A stretch of DNA of 64,000 nt from Meiothermus hypogaeus (GCF_003574035.1 NZ_QWKY01000006.1:1-64000), one strand, 5' to 3'; counted from the first letter of the stretch, positions 7,698 through 16,508 are shown. Numbers and translations are program-made. The notes: generated by a model from the sequence alone, not told the origin.

Positions 7698-8620
7698 GGG
7701 TCTCCTCTCGGAATTCGGTCCATCGGGCGGGGCTCGAGGGCCTGCACCCTCAGCCCGCCCGCGATCAAGACCAGCCCCAACCCCTGCACCAGGGTCACCC
7801 GCTCGCCGTACAACACGACGGCCAAACCCAAGCCCACGGCGGGCACCAGGAAAAACACCTGCGAGAGCCGCCCGAGGTCGCTGCCCTGCAGCAACCAGTA
7901 CCACCCCGCGGTGACAAAAGCCGTGCCCGCCAGGGCCAGCACCAGCAACAGCCCGACAAACTCCAGGCTCGAGCGCGGGGCTGCCCCACCCTCCCACAGC
8001 AGCCAGCCCGCAAACAGCGGCAGGCTGCCCAGCAGAAGTTGCCAGGCGATGAGGGTGAAGAGGTGGGGGGGCTCGAGGCGTTTGATCACCACGCTGCCCA
8101 CCGCGAAGCCCAGCGAGGAAGCCAGGGCCAACCCTGCCCCGGGCAGCCCCAGGCCGCCGGGCGCAGCGAGGGCGGGCAGGGCCATTCCGCTGACCCCCAC
8201 AAACCCCAGGACCAGGGCCCACCTCTTGGCCGGGGTGAAACGCTCCTTGAGCAGGAAACTGGCCAGCCCAGCCACGATCAGCGGCTGGACGTTGCCCAGC
8301 ACCGCCGCCAGGCCAGCCCCTGCTAGACCCGGGCTGGAGAACATCGCCCCGTAAGCGAAAGCCGCCGAAGCCAGGGCCAGCAACAACAGCCATGCCCAAT
8401 CCCGTCGCGCGGGCAGCAGGGGCTGGCCCAGGAGCGGCAGCAGCATCACCAGTGCCAGGCCAGCCAACCCCAGGCGCAAGGCCGCGAACAAGAAGGGCGG
8501 GGCATAGGCCAGGCCAGCCTTGATCAGCACGAAGCAAAACGCCGTCGCCAGCAAAATCCCCCCTATGACCAATACACGCAGTGCTGGAGGGGATACGGGG
8601 GCCGGGCGGATGTGGGTCAC
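7694..8620 (-). CDS. EamA/DMT-family transporter
   Basis: A 308-residue membrane protein with ten predicted hydrophobic segments in two halves, the typical EamA fold of drug/metabolite transporters. The N-half has APPFLFAALRLGLAGLALV, matching the PxxFxxxRxxxA pattern of the first repeat. GTG 8620 is the furthest start. It ends overlapping pfkA by four bases, which implies translational coupling with a glycolytic gene. The substrate cannot be told; export of a metabolite linked to the pathway is only a guess. Confidence 0.83.
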   Translation of the reverse strand: MTHIRPAPVSPPALRVLVIGGILLATAFCFVLIKAGLAYAPPFLFAALRLGLAGLALVMLLPLLGQPLLPARRDWAWLLLLALASAAFAYGAMFSSPGLAGAGLAAVLGNVQPLIVAGLASFLLKERFTPAKRWALVLGFVGVSGMALPALAAPGGLGLPGAGLALASSLGFAVGSVVIKRLEPPHLFTLIAWQLLLGSLPLFAGWLLWEGGAAPRSSLEFVGLLLVLALAGTAFVTAGWYWLLQGSDLGRLSQVFFLVPAVGLGLAVVLYGERVTLVQGLGLVLIAGGLRVQALEPRPMDRIPRGDP

Positions 8621-8638
8621 GGGAGTGGCTCTCGCGGG

Positions 8639-8815
8639 CTAGGGGTGGCCGTGGTGGCTATCGCCGGGCTTGACGTACTTCTTGGGGTCGGCATCAAAGC
8701 TTTTCTTGCAGCCTTCGCTACAGAAGTAGTAGGTCTGGCCCTGGTACTCCGATCGACCAGCGGCTTTTTCGGGGTCGATCTGCATCCCGCACACAGGATC
8801 GGTGACTTTTTCCAT
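8639..8815 (-). CDS. Small YHS-domain protein
   Basis: 58 residues forming a single YHS domain: DPVCGMQIDPEKAAG, then TYYFCSEGCKKSFDADPKKY and a His-rich tail (SHHGHP). YHS domains place cysteines near a presumed metal and are common in copper-handling proteins and at the ends of metal ATPases. Its relative at 49158-49346 is about 60 percent identical by eye. It lies directly upstream of the DMT permease. The ATG at 8815 has GGAGAA upstream. Probable role: cytosolic metal carrier (inference). Confidence 0.85.
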   Translation of the reverse strand: MEKVTDPVCGMQIDPEKAAGRSEYQGQTYYFCSEGCKKSFDADPKKYVKPGDSHHGHP

Positions 8816-8922
8816 GGAGTTCTCCTTTGCGAGGTTTGTGCCTCTTTGGCCGAAGGATCGCCGCGCTGTAAGTGTGCTAGCCTGGCTTTTCCATAAGCCT
8901 CCTTATCGGATCACCTGGGGCG

Positions 8923-9216
8923 TCACCCTGAGGGCCAGTTCACCCCCACCGCGCCATGATTCCGCCGTACCGGCGAGACGATGCCCTCGGTGACGGTAAA
9001 CTCCAGGCCGACCGGGACGTAGACCACCCCCTCGCCAAACCGGCGCACCACCTCGGCAGTGTTTTGCTCGTCCTGCAACAGGGCCTGTGCTGCGGAGACG
9101 GGTTCTGGAAGCAATCGAGCTGGTCCGGGAGCTTGGGTACGGCTCATCCCCCACCACAGCACGCCCCCAGCGATCACCAGGAGCCCGCCTAAGACCAGGA
9201 TGTTCCGGTTCGACAT
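8923..9216 (-). CDS. Hypothetical protein with one N-terminal membrane segment
   Basis: About 97 residues. MSNRN is followed by a hydrophobic stretch (ILVLGGLLVIAGGVLWWGM), then a soluble part with EVVRRFGEGVVYVPVGLEFT. No family recognised. Just downstream a second frame reads GGGELALRVTPQVIR before a stop, so the C-terminus may have been altered by a frameshift; the end should be treated with care. ATG 9216 was preferred over 9228 because it abuts the hydrophobic segment. It lies between the phosphorylase gene and the YHS gene, same strand. Confidence 0.55.
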   Translation of the reverse strand: MSNRNILVLGGLLVIAGGVLWWGMSRTQAPGPARLLPEPVSAAQALLQDEQNTAEVVRRFGEGVVYVPVGLEFTVTEGIVSPVRRNHGAVGVNWPSG

Positions 9217-9266
9217 AGCCGCCTCCAAGCCGCCTCCAGCCCAGGGTCCGCTTAGGGTTCACGGCC

Positions 9267-11879
9267 CTACCCGCTCGTCTGCTGGGCCACCGACTCCGGG
9301 CCAGCCCAGGCGATCAGGCCGGGCAGGAAAGGGACCGGCAGATCGGGGTGCTGGGGTAGCACGCGCACGGTAAGGCCGTGCAGCCCGCTCATCTGGCAGG
9401 GCACGGCTTCGGCCTGGAAGAGGTGGCGGCCGGGCCCCTTCGCCTCCACCGGCCGCATGGCGGTGGCTCCGGCCTGCGCCAGCTCGCCGCCCGGGTCCAA
9501 GCGGCCCAGGTACACCTCGACCCGCACTTCCTCAGGGGTGAGCGGGCCCAGGCTCACCCAGGCCCACACGTCCAGGGCCTGACCCACCCGCAGGTCTCCC
9601 TCGAGGTCGGCCTTTACCGCCTCGACGCGCACCTGGGGCCAGGCCGCCTGGAGGCGCTCCTTCCAGGCCGCCAGGGCCCTGGCCCGGCCCCAGCCCGTCT
9701 CCGCCAACGCGCGGAAGCGCTCCGCCCCCACGAGGTAGCAGCGCTGGGTGTACTCGCGCACCACGCGGTGGGTGTTGTAGCGGGGGGCCAGGGTGGCGAT
9801 CGAGGCCTTCATGCGAGCCAGCCAGCGCCGGGGCAAGCCGCCCGGGCGTTCGTAGAACGCGGGCACCACGTCCTGTTCCAGCAGGCCATAGAGGGCTTCG
9901 GCCTCGAGGCGGTCCTGCAGGGCGGGGTCGGGGTAGTCTTCGCCGCGCCCGATGGCCCAGCCGATGGGCTCGTCGGGGTCGGCGCCCTGCCAGGCCTCGT
10001 CCCACCAGCCGTCCAGGGTGCTCAGGTTGAGCGCCCCGTTGGCCATGGCCTTCATGCCCGAGGTGCCCGAGGCCTCCAGGGGGCGGCGGGGGGTGTTGAG
10101 CCACACGTCGGCTCCCTGCACCAGGGCCCGGGCCACGGCCATGTCGTAGTCCTCGAGGAACACCAGCCGCCTGGCGAAGGCGGGCTGGCGGGCCAGCTCG
10201 GCCACCCGCTGGACGAGCCGCTTGCCCTCCTCGTCACGCGGATGGGCCTTGCCGGCGAAGATGAGCTGCACCGGGTGGGCCGGGTCGTTGAGGAGGCGTG
10301 CAAGGCGCTGGGGGTCGGAGAGGATCAGCGTGGCCCGCTTGTAGCCGGTGAAGCGCCGGGCGAAACCGATGGTCAGGGCCTCCGGGTCGAGCACGCCTCG
10401 GGCCGCCTCGAGCTCGGCCTCGCTGGCCCCCCGCCGGGAGAGCTGCCCTTGCAGGCGGCGGCGGGTGAAGGCCACCAGCCGCTCGCGGCGGCGCTCGTGG
10501 GTGCGCCAGAGTTCCTCGTCGGGGATGGAGTACACCCCCTGCCAGAGGGCTCGGTCGGCGGGCTCCTCGCGCCAGGAGGGCCCCAGGTAGCGCTCGTAGA
10601 GCTGGTTCATCTCCAGGGAGATCCAGGATTGGAAGTGCACCCCGTTGGTCACGTGGCCGATGGGGATCTCCTCCTCGGGCACGCCGGGCCACAGCTCCCG
10701 CCACGTCCTGCGGGTGACCTGGCCGTGGAGCCGGCTCACCCCGTTAGAGTGTGCGGCCAGCTTCAGGGCCAGGGTGGTCATGCCGAAGGTCTCGCGGCCA
10801 TCGGCGGGGTTCTTGCGCCCCAGAGCCAGAAGACCCTCCAGGCTCAGGCCCAGCTCGCGGGCATACTCCCCCAGGTAGCGCCCCAGGAGCTCGGGCGGGA
10901 AGTGGTCGTGCCCGGCGGGCACCGGGGTGTGGGTGGTGAAGACCAGCCCCGCCGAGGCGGCCTCGCGGGCCTCGGCGAAGGAGAGGTCCTCGCTTCGCAT
11001 CAGGCGGCGGATGCGCTCGAGCGCCACGAAGGCCGCGTGGCCCTCGTTCAGGTGGTAGACCGGGGGGTTGGGGTTGAGGCCCAGGGCCTCCAGCGCCCGG
11101 TAGCCGCCGACGCCCAGCAGGATCTCCTGCTTGAGGCGCATCTCCGGGTCGCCGCCGTAAAGCTGGTCGGTGAGGTCGCGGTCCTCGGGGCGGTTGACCT
11201 CCAGGTTGGCGTCGAGGAGGTACAGGGGCACCCGGCCTATCTGGACCCGCCAGACCTGGGCCCGTACCGCCCTGCCGGGGTAGGCCACCTCGACGGCGAG
11301 GGGCTTTCCGTCGGGGCCCCGCTCCAGAGTCAGCGGCAGGGTGTGGAAGTCGTTGTCCTCGTAGCGTTCCTGCTGCCAGCCCGCCTCGTTGAGGTACTGG
11401 CGGAAATAGCCCTGCTGGTACAGGAGGCCCACCCCCACCAGCGGCACCCCCAGGTCGCTCGCGGACTTGAGGTGATCCCCGGCCAGGATCCCCAGTCCTC
11501 CGGCGAAAACCGAAATGCTCTCGGTCAGGCCGAACTCGGCGGAGAAGTAAGCCACCAGCGTCCCCTGCCGGCGACCGCCCGCTCGAGTGAACCAGGTCAG
11601 CTCGCCGGAGAGGTAGCGTTCCAGGTCGGCTAACGCGCGCTCCAGGTGGGCCAGGAAGCCCGCGTCGGCAGCCGCCGCCTCCAGGCGGGCCTGGTCGATG
11701 CGCCCCAGCAGCAGCACCGGGTTGTGGCCGACCTCCTCCCACAGCTCGCGGTCCAGGCGGCGAAAAAGCTCGATGGTGTCATGGTTCCAGCTCCAGCGCA
11801 GGTTATAGGCCAGCCGCCTGAGGCCCTCGAGGGGCCCTGGCAGCGACGGGACCACGTTGAAGGTTCGGATGGGCTTCAC
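9267..11879 (-). CDS. glgP: Alpha-glucan (glycogen/maltodextrin) phosphorylase
   Basis: An 870-residue GT35 enzyme of the class with an N-terminal domain (NLRWSWNHDT near residue 30), found in Thermus and archaea. Visible: AYFSAEFGLTESISVFAGGL (about 109-128), QQGYFRQ, and the pyridoxal-phosphate lysine region EASGTSGMKAMANGALN, followed by GWWDEAW. It releases glucose-1-phosphate from alpha-1,4-glucans in the cytosol. It follows the GH57 gene by 9 bp and the aldolase gene lies upstream of that, so glucan breakdown and lower glycolysis are co-transcribed. ATG 11879 fits the family start MKPIRTFNV. Confidence 0.93.
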   Translation of the reverse strand: MKPIRTFNVVPSLPGPLEGLRRLAYNLRWSWNHDTIELFRRLDRELWEEVGHNPVLLLGRIDQARLEAAAADAGFLAHLERALADLERYLSGELTWFTRAGGRRQGTLVAYFSAEFGLTESISVFAGGLGILAGDHLKSASDLGVPLVGVGLLYQQGYFRQYLNEAGWQQERYEDNDFHTLPLTLERGPDGKPLAVEVAYPGRAVRAQVWRVQIGRVPLYLLDANLEVNRPEDRDLTDQLYGGDPEMRLKQEILLGVGGYRALEALGLNPNPPVYHLNEGHAAFVALERIRRLMRSEDLSFAEAREAASAGLVFTTHTPVPAGHDHFPPELLGRYLGEYARELGLSLEGLLALGRKNPADGRETFGMTTLALKLAAHSNGVSRLHGQVTRRTWRELWPGVPEEEIPIGHVTNGVHFQSWISLEMNQLYERYLGPSWREEPADRALWQGVYSIPDEELWRTHERRRERLVAFTRRRLQGQLSRRGASEAELEAARGVLDPEALTIGFARRFTGYKRATLILSDPQRLARLLNDPAHPVQLIFAGKAHPRDEEGKRLVQRVAELARQPAFARRLVFLEDYDMAVARALVQGADVWLNTPRRPLEASGTSGMKAMANGALNLSTLDGWWDEAWQGADPDEPIGWAIGRGEDYPDPALQDRLEAEALYGLLEQDVVPAFYERPGGLPRRWLARMKASIATLAPRYNTHRVVREYTQRCYLVGAERFRALAETGWGRARALAAWKERLQAAWPQVRVEAVKADLEGDLRVGQALDVWAWVSLGPLTPEEVRVEVYLGRLDPGGELAQAGATAMRPVEAKGPGRHLFQAEAVPCQMSGLHGLTVRVLPQHPDLPVPFLPGLIAWAGPESVAQQTSG

Positions 11880-11888
11880 ACCGGCCTC

Positions 11889-14153
11889 CTACACGACCTC
11901 CACGGCCTGCAATTCCCCCTGGCAGCAGAGGTCCTTGCGGTCGCAGTCGGGGTGGGTGCAGCCAAAGCGGAAGAGAAGCCTCCCCCGCTCCAGCGGCCCC
12001 AGGGTGAGCCGGTAGCGCCGCAGCCCGGCCATCACCCCGCCCACCGGGGAGAGTTCGGCGCTCTGGGCCTGCTGGCCCTCGCGCCACCAGGTGAGCCGGC
12101 CGGGGCAGTTGGTCTGCACGGCGAGCCGGTCCCCGGCCTGGACCTGCGAAACGGGCCGGGCGAAGCTCCAGGTCTCGGCCCTGGAGACGATGCGCCTCGA
12201 GAGCCCCTCGGGCGGCTCCCGGCCCAGACCCCGGTAGACGTTCCGCAGGTGGGTGCGGAACAGCTCGTCGAACTCGGCATCGCCGCCGGAGTCCTGGTCC
12301 TGGCCGAACCACCAGAACCAGTCCGAGCCCTCGGCGGCGTAGAGGGCCGTGAAGGCCGCGGGGTGGGTCTCGGGGATGGCTCCCGCATCCTCGAGGGCTT
12401 CCCGGGCCTCCTTCAAGAGCCCCCAGGCCCGGTTCTCCTCGGCCTCCCCTACCCAGGTGCCCAGGTCCACCCCCGGCGCGGAGCCGTTCTCGTCGATCCA
12501 GGACCCGGTGAAGAGGTCGTAGACCTTGCCCTGACCTTCTGCCGGGTGGGGCGCGATCCCCCGCGCGGGGTTGCCCTCGAGGTACTCGCTGTAGGTCACG
12601 GTCTCGACCTCGCGGTCTTGCTCGAGCAGGCCGTACAGCGCGTGCAGGAAAGGCCGCGCGTCCTCGCAGTAGGCCCCCCAGGCGTTCTCCCCGTCCAGGA
12701 TGACGCTCAGGACCCGGTCTTCGTCGCCCTGGAAACGGCGGGCGAAGCGCTGCTTGACCTCGTCCAGGAAGGCCCTCGCCACCGCGGCGAAGTCCTTGCA
12801 GCCCTGGAAGCGGAAGCCGATGTCGTCGGAAAGGGCGGTGTCCCGGAAGAAGATGCTCAGGCTCTGCCCGTCCTGCTCGGCGCGGTAGGGCTGGGCCAGC
12901 ACGTCGGGGTCGCCGGTGTCGTACCCGTATCGTCCGCTGCGGGCCAGCACCCCCTGGTCGCTGGCGATCCAGCGCACCCCCTGCCGGGCGAAGAGGGGAA
13001 CCACCCCCTGGCTCACCGCCCCCTCGGCGGGCCACATCCCCCGGGGAGGCCGTCCGAAGTGGCGGGTGTAGTACTCCACCGCCCGCTCGACCTGGGCTGC
13101 GGCATCCTCGGGGCGGGCGAAGCGGGCCGGGAGGGCGGCGCCGGGGCGGTCGAGGGTGGCGCCGTCGCTGTCCAGCAGCAGGGGCAGGATGGGGTGGTAA
13201 AAGGGCGTGGTGGAGACCTCGACCTGGCCCCGCTCCTGAAGCTGCCGGTGCAGCGGGATCACCGCCCGCATCACCTTGTACTGTTCGGCCAGCATGGCCT
13301 CGAGGTCGGCCTGGCTAAAGCCCCGCCCCTGCTCCACGAAGCGCCGCACCGAGGCCGTCTCGCCGGTGGGGAGCGCCACCTCGCCCTCGCGGAACTCCAG
13401 GCCGAACCAGCTCAGGTTGAACCACATCTGCAGGTCGCGCAGATCCTGAGCGCTGAAGGGCTTCCCCTCCGCCCGCCGGCTGAAGAGCTCGCGGTAGCGC
13501 GGGTGGGGGTAGATCTGGTGGTGCCAGTCGGCCTCGAAGAAGTAGGAGAGCACGAACTCCTGCTCGGCCACGCTCAGGGTCTCGGCGGGCTTTAAGGAGA
13601 GCTCGAGGGCCCGGTCGGTGGCCCCTCGCTCCAGGTAGTCCTCGAGCTGCCACAACAGCACCGGGGTCAGGTTGACGCTGAGGTGCACCCCAGGATGCTG
13701 GGCCACCAGGGCCGCCATCGAGTAGTAGTCGCGCAGGGCGTGGAGCCGTACCCAGGGCTGGCGGTGGCTGCCCGCTGCCCCCGGGCGGGCGCTGTCCTTG
13801 TACAGCGGCTGGTGCTGGTGCCACAGCAGGGCCAGGTAGAGCTTGGGCCCGGCGGTGAAGCCCCCTTCCGGCCCCGAGACCTCACCCGCGGGGGATGCGC
13901 CGAAGACCCTGTAGCGCACCCGCTCACCCCGGGTGAATGGCCCCAGCTCGACCTGCCAGTAGCTGTTTTCACCCTGGTTGTGTGCCCAGCGGGCCTCGAG
14001 CCGCGTGGGTTCGCCGGCCGGGCCCTGGAGCTCGAGCCAAACCCGCTGCCCCGGCTCGATGGGCCAGCTTCCGATCACCAGGCGTACCGCCTCACCGGGG
14101 CTTACCCTCACAGGGGTACGGGGGGCGTCGGGGGTGAGGTGCCACAGGTACAT
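11889..14153 (-). CDS. GH57 glycoside hydrolase (amylopullulanase-like)
   Basis: 754 residues without signal peptide, so cytosolic. An N-terminal beta domain (about 1-100) precedes the GH57 barrel. Conserved regions: I, WHQHQP (111-116); GMWPAEGAVS; WIASDQGV; and VILDGENAWG. After the helical part, a C-terminal beta domain ends in a cysteine-rich segment (CTHPDCDRKDLCCQ) that could bind a metal. It probably hydrolyses alpha-1,4 and alpha-1,6 bonds of glycogen or dextrins, making chains for the phosphorylase 9 bp downstream. Whether it is a branching, debranching or amylase type cannot be settled from motifs alone. Confidence 0.85.
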   Translation of the reverse strand: MYLWHLTPDAPRTPVRVSPGEAVRLVIGSWPIEPGQRVWLELQGPAGEPTRLEARWAHNQGENSYWQVELGPFTRGERVRYRVFGASPAGEVSGPEGGFTAGPKLYLALLWHQHQPLYKDSARPGAAGSHRQPWVRLHALRDYYSMAALVAQHPGVHLSVNLTPVLLWQLEDYLERGATDRALELSLKPAETLSVAEQEFVLSYFFEADWHHQIYPHPRYRELFSRRAEGKPFSAQDLRDLQMWFNLSWFGLEFREGEVALPTGETASVRRFVEQGRGFSQADLEAMLAEQYKVMRAVIPLHRQLQERGQVEVSTTPFYHPILPLLLDSDGATLDRPGAALPARFARPEDAAAQVERAVEYYTRHFGRPPRGMWPAEGAVSQGVVPLFARQGVRWIASDQGVLARSGRYGYDTGDPDVLAQPYRAEQDGQSLSIFFRDTALSDDIGFRFQGCKDFAAVARAFLDEVKQRFARRFQGDEDRVLSVILDGENAWGAYCEDARPFLHALYGLLEQDREVETVTYSEYLEGNPARGIAPHPAEGQGKVYDLFTGSWIDENGSAPGVDLGTWVGEAEENRAWGLLKEAREALEDAGAIPETHPAAFTALYAAEGSDWFWWFGQDQDSGGDAEFDELFRTHLRNVYRGLGREPPEGLSRRIVSRAETWSFARPVSQVQAGDRLAVQTNCPGRLTWWREGQQAQSAELSPVGGVMAGLRRYRLTLGPLERGRLLFRFGCTHPDCDRKDLCCQGELQAVEVV

Positions 14154-14161
14154 CTCCCACC

Positions 14162-14980
14162 TCAGTTCCGGCCTCTGACCAGATCCAGCAGCCGCCGGGA
14201 AAGCTCCAGGGCCCGGGGGAAGGGGCGCTGCCAGATGTTGCGCCCGAAGATCAACCCCGCCGCCCCGGCCTCGAGGGCGAGCCGGGCCTGGGCAACGGCG
14301 GCGTCCTCTGACAGGCGTGCCCCGCCCGAGACGATCACCAGCGCTCGCCCCGCCAGATCCACCACCCGCCGCAGGGCCTGGTGAGGCGAAAGCTCCAGGT
14401 TCTTGTATTCACCGGGGTATTGCTCCTTACGGGCGGGGTCGTAGCGCGGGATGTTGACCTTGACCACGTCCGCCCCGAGCTCAAGGGCGACCCGCACGGC
14501 GTATTCGACGGCGTAGGGCGAATCCTTACCCCCCTTCTGGTCAACCCAGCGGCCCCGCGGGTAGGCCCAGACGATGACGGGAAGGCCGTAGCGCCCGGCC
14601 TCCGCCCGTACCCGCTGAAATTGAGCGATGTCGCGGTCCTGGGCGGGTGAGCCGACGTAGAGGGTATAACCGACCGCCTGTGCGTTCAGCCGGAGGGCGT
14701 CCTCCACGCCGGCGGTGAGGGGGCTGAAGGCCTCCTCGTCCGGAGGAATGCCGGTCTTGCCGTTGAGCTTGAGGATTAACGGAACCTGGCCGGCATGATC
14801 GGGCAGGTACTTCTCGGCCAAGCCCAGGTGCGCGGCGATGCCGGAAAAGCCGGCCTCGGCCGCCAGGCGGAACTGGTGCTCGGGGTCGGCGGCCTCGGGG
14901 GAGTCGAGGAAGTCGATAGGGCCGTGCTCCAGACCCTGGTCGATGGGCAACACGGCAAGGCGGCCCCCCGTCCGGCTCAA
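14162..14980 (-). CDS. Class I fructose-bisphosphate aldolase, archaeal/DhnA type (5' end disrupted)
   Basis: A DeoC/FbaB-fold Schiff-base aldolase. Seen: VLPIDQGLEHGP, VPLILKLNGKTG, DVVKVNIP with the Schiff-base lysine region, and VSGGARL and FGRNIWQRP for phosphate binding. It cleaves fructose-1,6-bisphosphate. The family normally has about 20 more N-terminal residues. These are encoded in frame from ATG 15046, but an in-frame TGA at 14995-14993 separates them, so an intact product would need the TTG at 14980. It heads the operon aldolase, GH57, phosphorylase. It may be inactive, or made in short form. Confidence 0.8.
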   Translation of the reverse strand: MSRTGGRLAVLPIDQGLEHGPIDFLDSPEAADPEHQFRLAAEAGFSGIAAHLGLAEKYLPDHAGQVPLILKLNGKTGIPPDEEAFSPLTAGVEDALRLNAQAVGYTLYVGSPAQDRDIAQFQRVRAEAGRYGLPVIVWAYPRGRWVDQKGGKDSPYAVEYAVRVALELGADVVKVNIPRYDPARKEQYPGEYKNLELSPHQALRRVVDLAGRALVIVSGGARLSEDAAVAQARLALEAGAAGLIFGRNIWQRPFPRALELSRRLLDLVRGRN

Positions 14981-15046
14981 CAGGGTTTCAAGTCAGCTGC
15001 GCACGCCTAAGGGAAGGTGGTCGAGGTTGCGGTTGAACGTGTTCAT
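14981..15046 (-). other. 5' end of aldolase gene cut off by an in-frame TGA
   Basis: ATG 15046 opens MNTFNRNLDHLPLGVRS, then TGA (14995-14993), then LETL leading in the same frame into SRTGGRLAVLPID. The first 17 residues look like the normal start of a DhnA-type aldolase, so the gene carries one nonsense codon or a sequencing error. Confidence 0.7.
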
Positions 15047-15085
15047 GTCGGGCTCCGCCGGCGCCCGCCGGCGCCGGGCTCGTCT

Positions 15086-15319
15086 TCAGTGTTGGTGAGG
15101 CCTGCGCTCTTTCGGCTGATCCGTTCGGTCGGGGTCCGTGTCGGGCTGACACGTGCCGTGGCCGTGCCCTCCGTGACCCCCCAGGTGCATCAGCACCATG
15201 GCGCCCGCCAGCAGGTAGGGCAGCAACGCCGGGTACAGCAGGTAGAGAATTACGCCCAGAAGCAGGGTGACAACCCAGGCAACGGTTCGGATGTTGGCTC
15301 TGCCTTGCACGTCAAACAC
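15086..15319 (-). CDS. DUF2933-like small membrane protein
   Basis: 77 residues: two hydrophobic stretches (TVAWVVTLLLGVILYLLYP and LLPYLLAGAMVLMHL), then a histidine-glycine tail HLGGHGGHGHG and a charged end with more His. This is the pattern of DUF2933 proteins, often found beside copper-resistance genes. Its promoter carries the CCCACCCC palindrome at 15384-15409, so it is probably under copper control with copA, doxX and others. A metal-binding membrane role is inferred from His content and control. Confidence 0.7.
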   Translation of the reverse strand: MFDVQGRANIRTVAWVVTLLLGVILYLLYPALLPYLLAGAMVLMHLGGHGGHGHGTCQPDTDPDRTDQPKERRPHQH

Positions 15320-15379
15320 CCTCCTCGGGTTTGCCGGTTGGCTCGGTGGTCCCAGGGCCAGGGCGCACCCTATAGCCTC

Positions 15380-15409
15380 GAGTATCCCACCCCAGATGGG
15401 GTGGGATAA
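15380..15409 (-). promoter_or_regulatory. CsoR-like operator upstream of the DUF2933 gene
   Basis: Perfect inverted repeat: TATCCCACCCC, 4 bp, GGGGTGGGATA (15384-15409). On the minus strand the right arm GGGGTGGG is followed after one base by TACTCG, in the -10 position seen at the sister sites. Confidence 0.65.
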
Positions 15410-15461
15410 GGGAAGATTGTCCCTGAAGTGCCGAGGGTCAAACTATGCCGGCATGCGGCAG

Positions 15462-15511
15462 CCGGGGGCCCGCTGGGAAGCCCCCGGACCCCCACTCCTC
15501 TCGTGAGGAGT
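15462..15511 (-). terminator. Two hairpins downstream of the acyltransferase gene
   Basis: ACTCCTC-TCGT-GAGGAGT (15494-15511) and CCGGGGGC-N10-GCCCCCGG (15462-15487) are strong stems 3' of the acyltransferase gene on its strand. No T-run follows, so termination is likely but not certain. Confidence 0.4.
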
Positions 15512-15626
15512 ACCAGACCCAGTCAGTTCGCCACCGTCCACCAGGAGAGGTTCCCCACAGGCCACTAGCGATTAGCCTCCCGCTGACGGCTGAGGGCTGA
15601 GGGCTGGCCGCCCCCGCGGGCGGCTC

Positions 15627-16508
15627 TCACGCCTCCCGCGTCCCGAAGCCGGGCTTGAGGAAGTCGGGGTAGTCGGGGTTGGGCTTGCGGTCGGGGAGGC
15701 GGTCCTGGCACTGCGAGGGGTGGGGCTCGCCGCGGCGGCAGTAGGGGCAGTCGTGGCGCACCTTGTAGCGCACCGGCCTGGCCGGGACGCCCAGCGCGAC
15801 GGCGTGGGGCGGGACGTCCTTGGTGACCACGGCCCCGGTGCCGATGAGCGCGTCGTCGCCGACGCACACCCCGGCCAGCACGGTGGCGTGGTAGGTGATG
15901 CGCACCCCCGAGCCGATGAGGGTCTGCCTGAGGGTCACGTCGGGCGAGGCCAGCACGTGGTGGGTGTGGCTGTAGAGGTTGACGTAGTCGGAGACGGACG
16001 AGCGGTCGCCGATCACCAGCCCGCCGATGTCGTCGAGGAGGGCGTAGCGGTGCACCACCACGTCGTCGCCGAGCTCGAGGTTGTACCCCACGCTGAACTC
16101 CACGTTCTGGAAGAACTTGGGGTTGCGCCCCACGCGCCTGAAGATGAAGGGGGCCAGCGCCCGGCGGATGGCCACGCCCGAGTGCACCGACTGCCCCAGC
16201 GGCGTGAGGTCGAGGGCCTTCCACAGCCACAGCAGCGGCTTGACCCGGTCGAACCTCTCGGGGTCGGTGGCGACGTAGTGCTCGGCCTCGAAGGTGGCGT
16301 TGCGCGCGTCGAGGGCGAAGGCCGCCATGGGCGCCGCCTCGGCCAGCTCGTCGTAGGGCCGCGCGTGCAGGATGCGCGCGAGCTCGTCCCGCACCAGGGC
16401 GTAGCGGTCGGTGGAGGGGTCCGACAGCCGCTCGGCCAGCCCGCCCAGCCAGCGCTGGAGGAGCCGGTCGGAGCTTTCAGGGATGGGCTTGGGCAAAAGC
16501 CAGGGCAT
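15627..16508 (-). CDS. Left-handed beta-helix (hexapeptide) acyltransferase
   Basis: About 293 residues. The N-terminal ~110 residues are helical; the rest carries hexapeptide repeats (VVVHRYALLDDIGGLVIGD, GVRITYHATVLAGVCVGDD, ALIGTGAVVTKDVPPHAVAL), the LbH fold of O-acetyltransferases such as Maa. The C-terminus has CPYCRRGEPHPSQC, a four-cysteine group that could bind zinc and is unusual for the family. The acceptor substrate is unknown. ATG 16508 is preceded by a tandem nine-base repeat (GGTACATTT twice) supplying TACATT -10-like sequences, so expression may be leaderless. Confidence 0.75.
   Translation of the reverse strand: MPWLLPKPIPESSDRLLQRWLGGLAERLSDPSTDRYALVRDELARILHARPYDELAEAAPMAAFALDARNATFEAEHYVATDPERFDRVKPLLWLWKALDLTPLGQSVHSGVAIRRALAPFIFRRVGRNPKFFQNVEFSVGYNLELGDDVVVHRYALLDDIGGLVIGDRSSVSDYVNLYSHTHHVLASPDVTLRQTLIGSGVRITYHATVLAGVCVGDDALIGTGAVVTKDVPPHAVALGVPARPVRYKVRHDCPYCRRGEPHPSQCQDRLPDRKPNPDYPDFLKPGFGTREA

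Noticed and set aside
9378-11633. Very long open frame (751 codons) on the plus strand opposite the phosphorylase gene
   Set aside because: It mirrors the GC-rich third-position pattern of the minus-strand glgP gene, has low-complexity Gly/His/Pro/Leu composition and no family motif.
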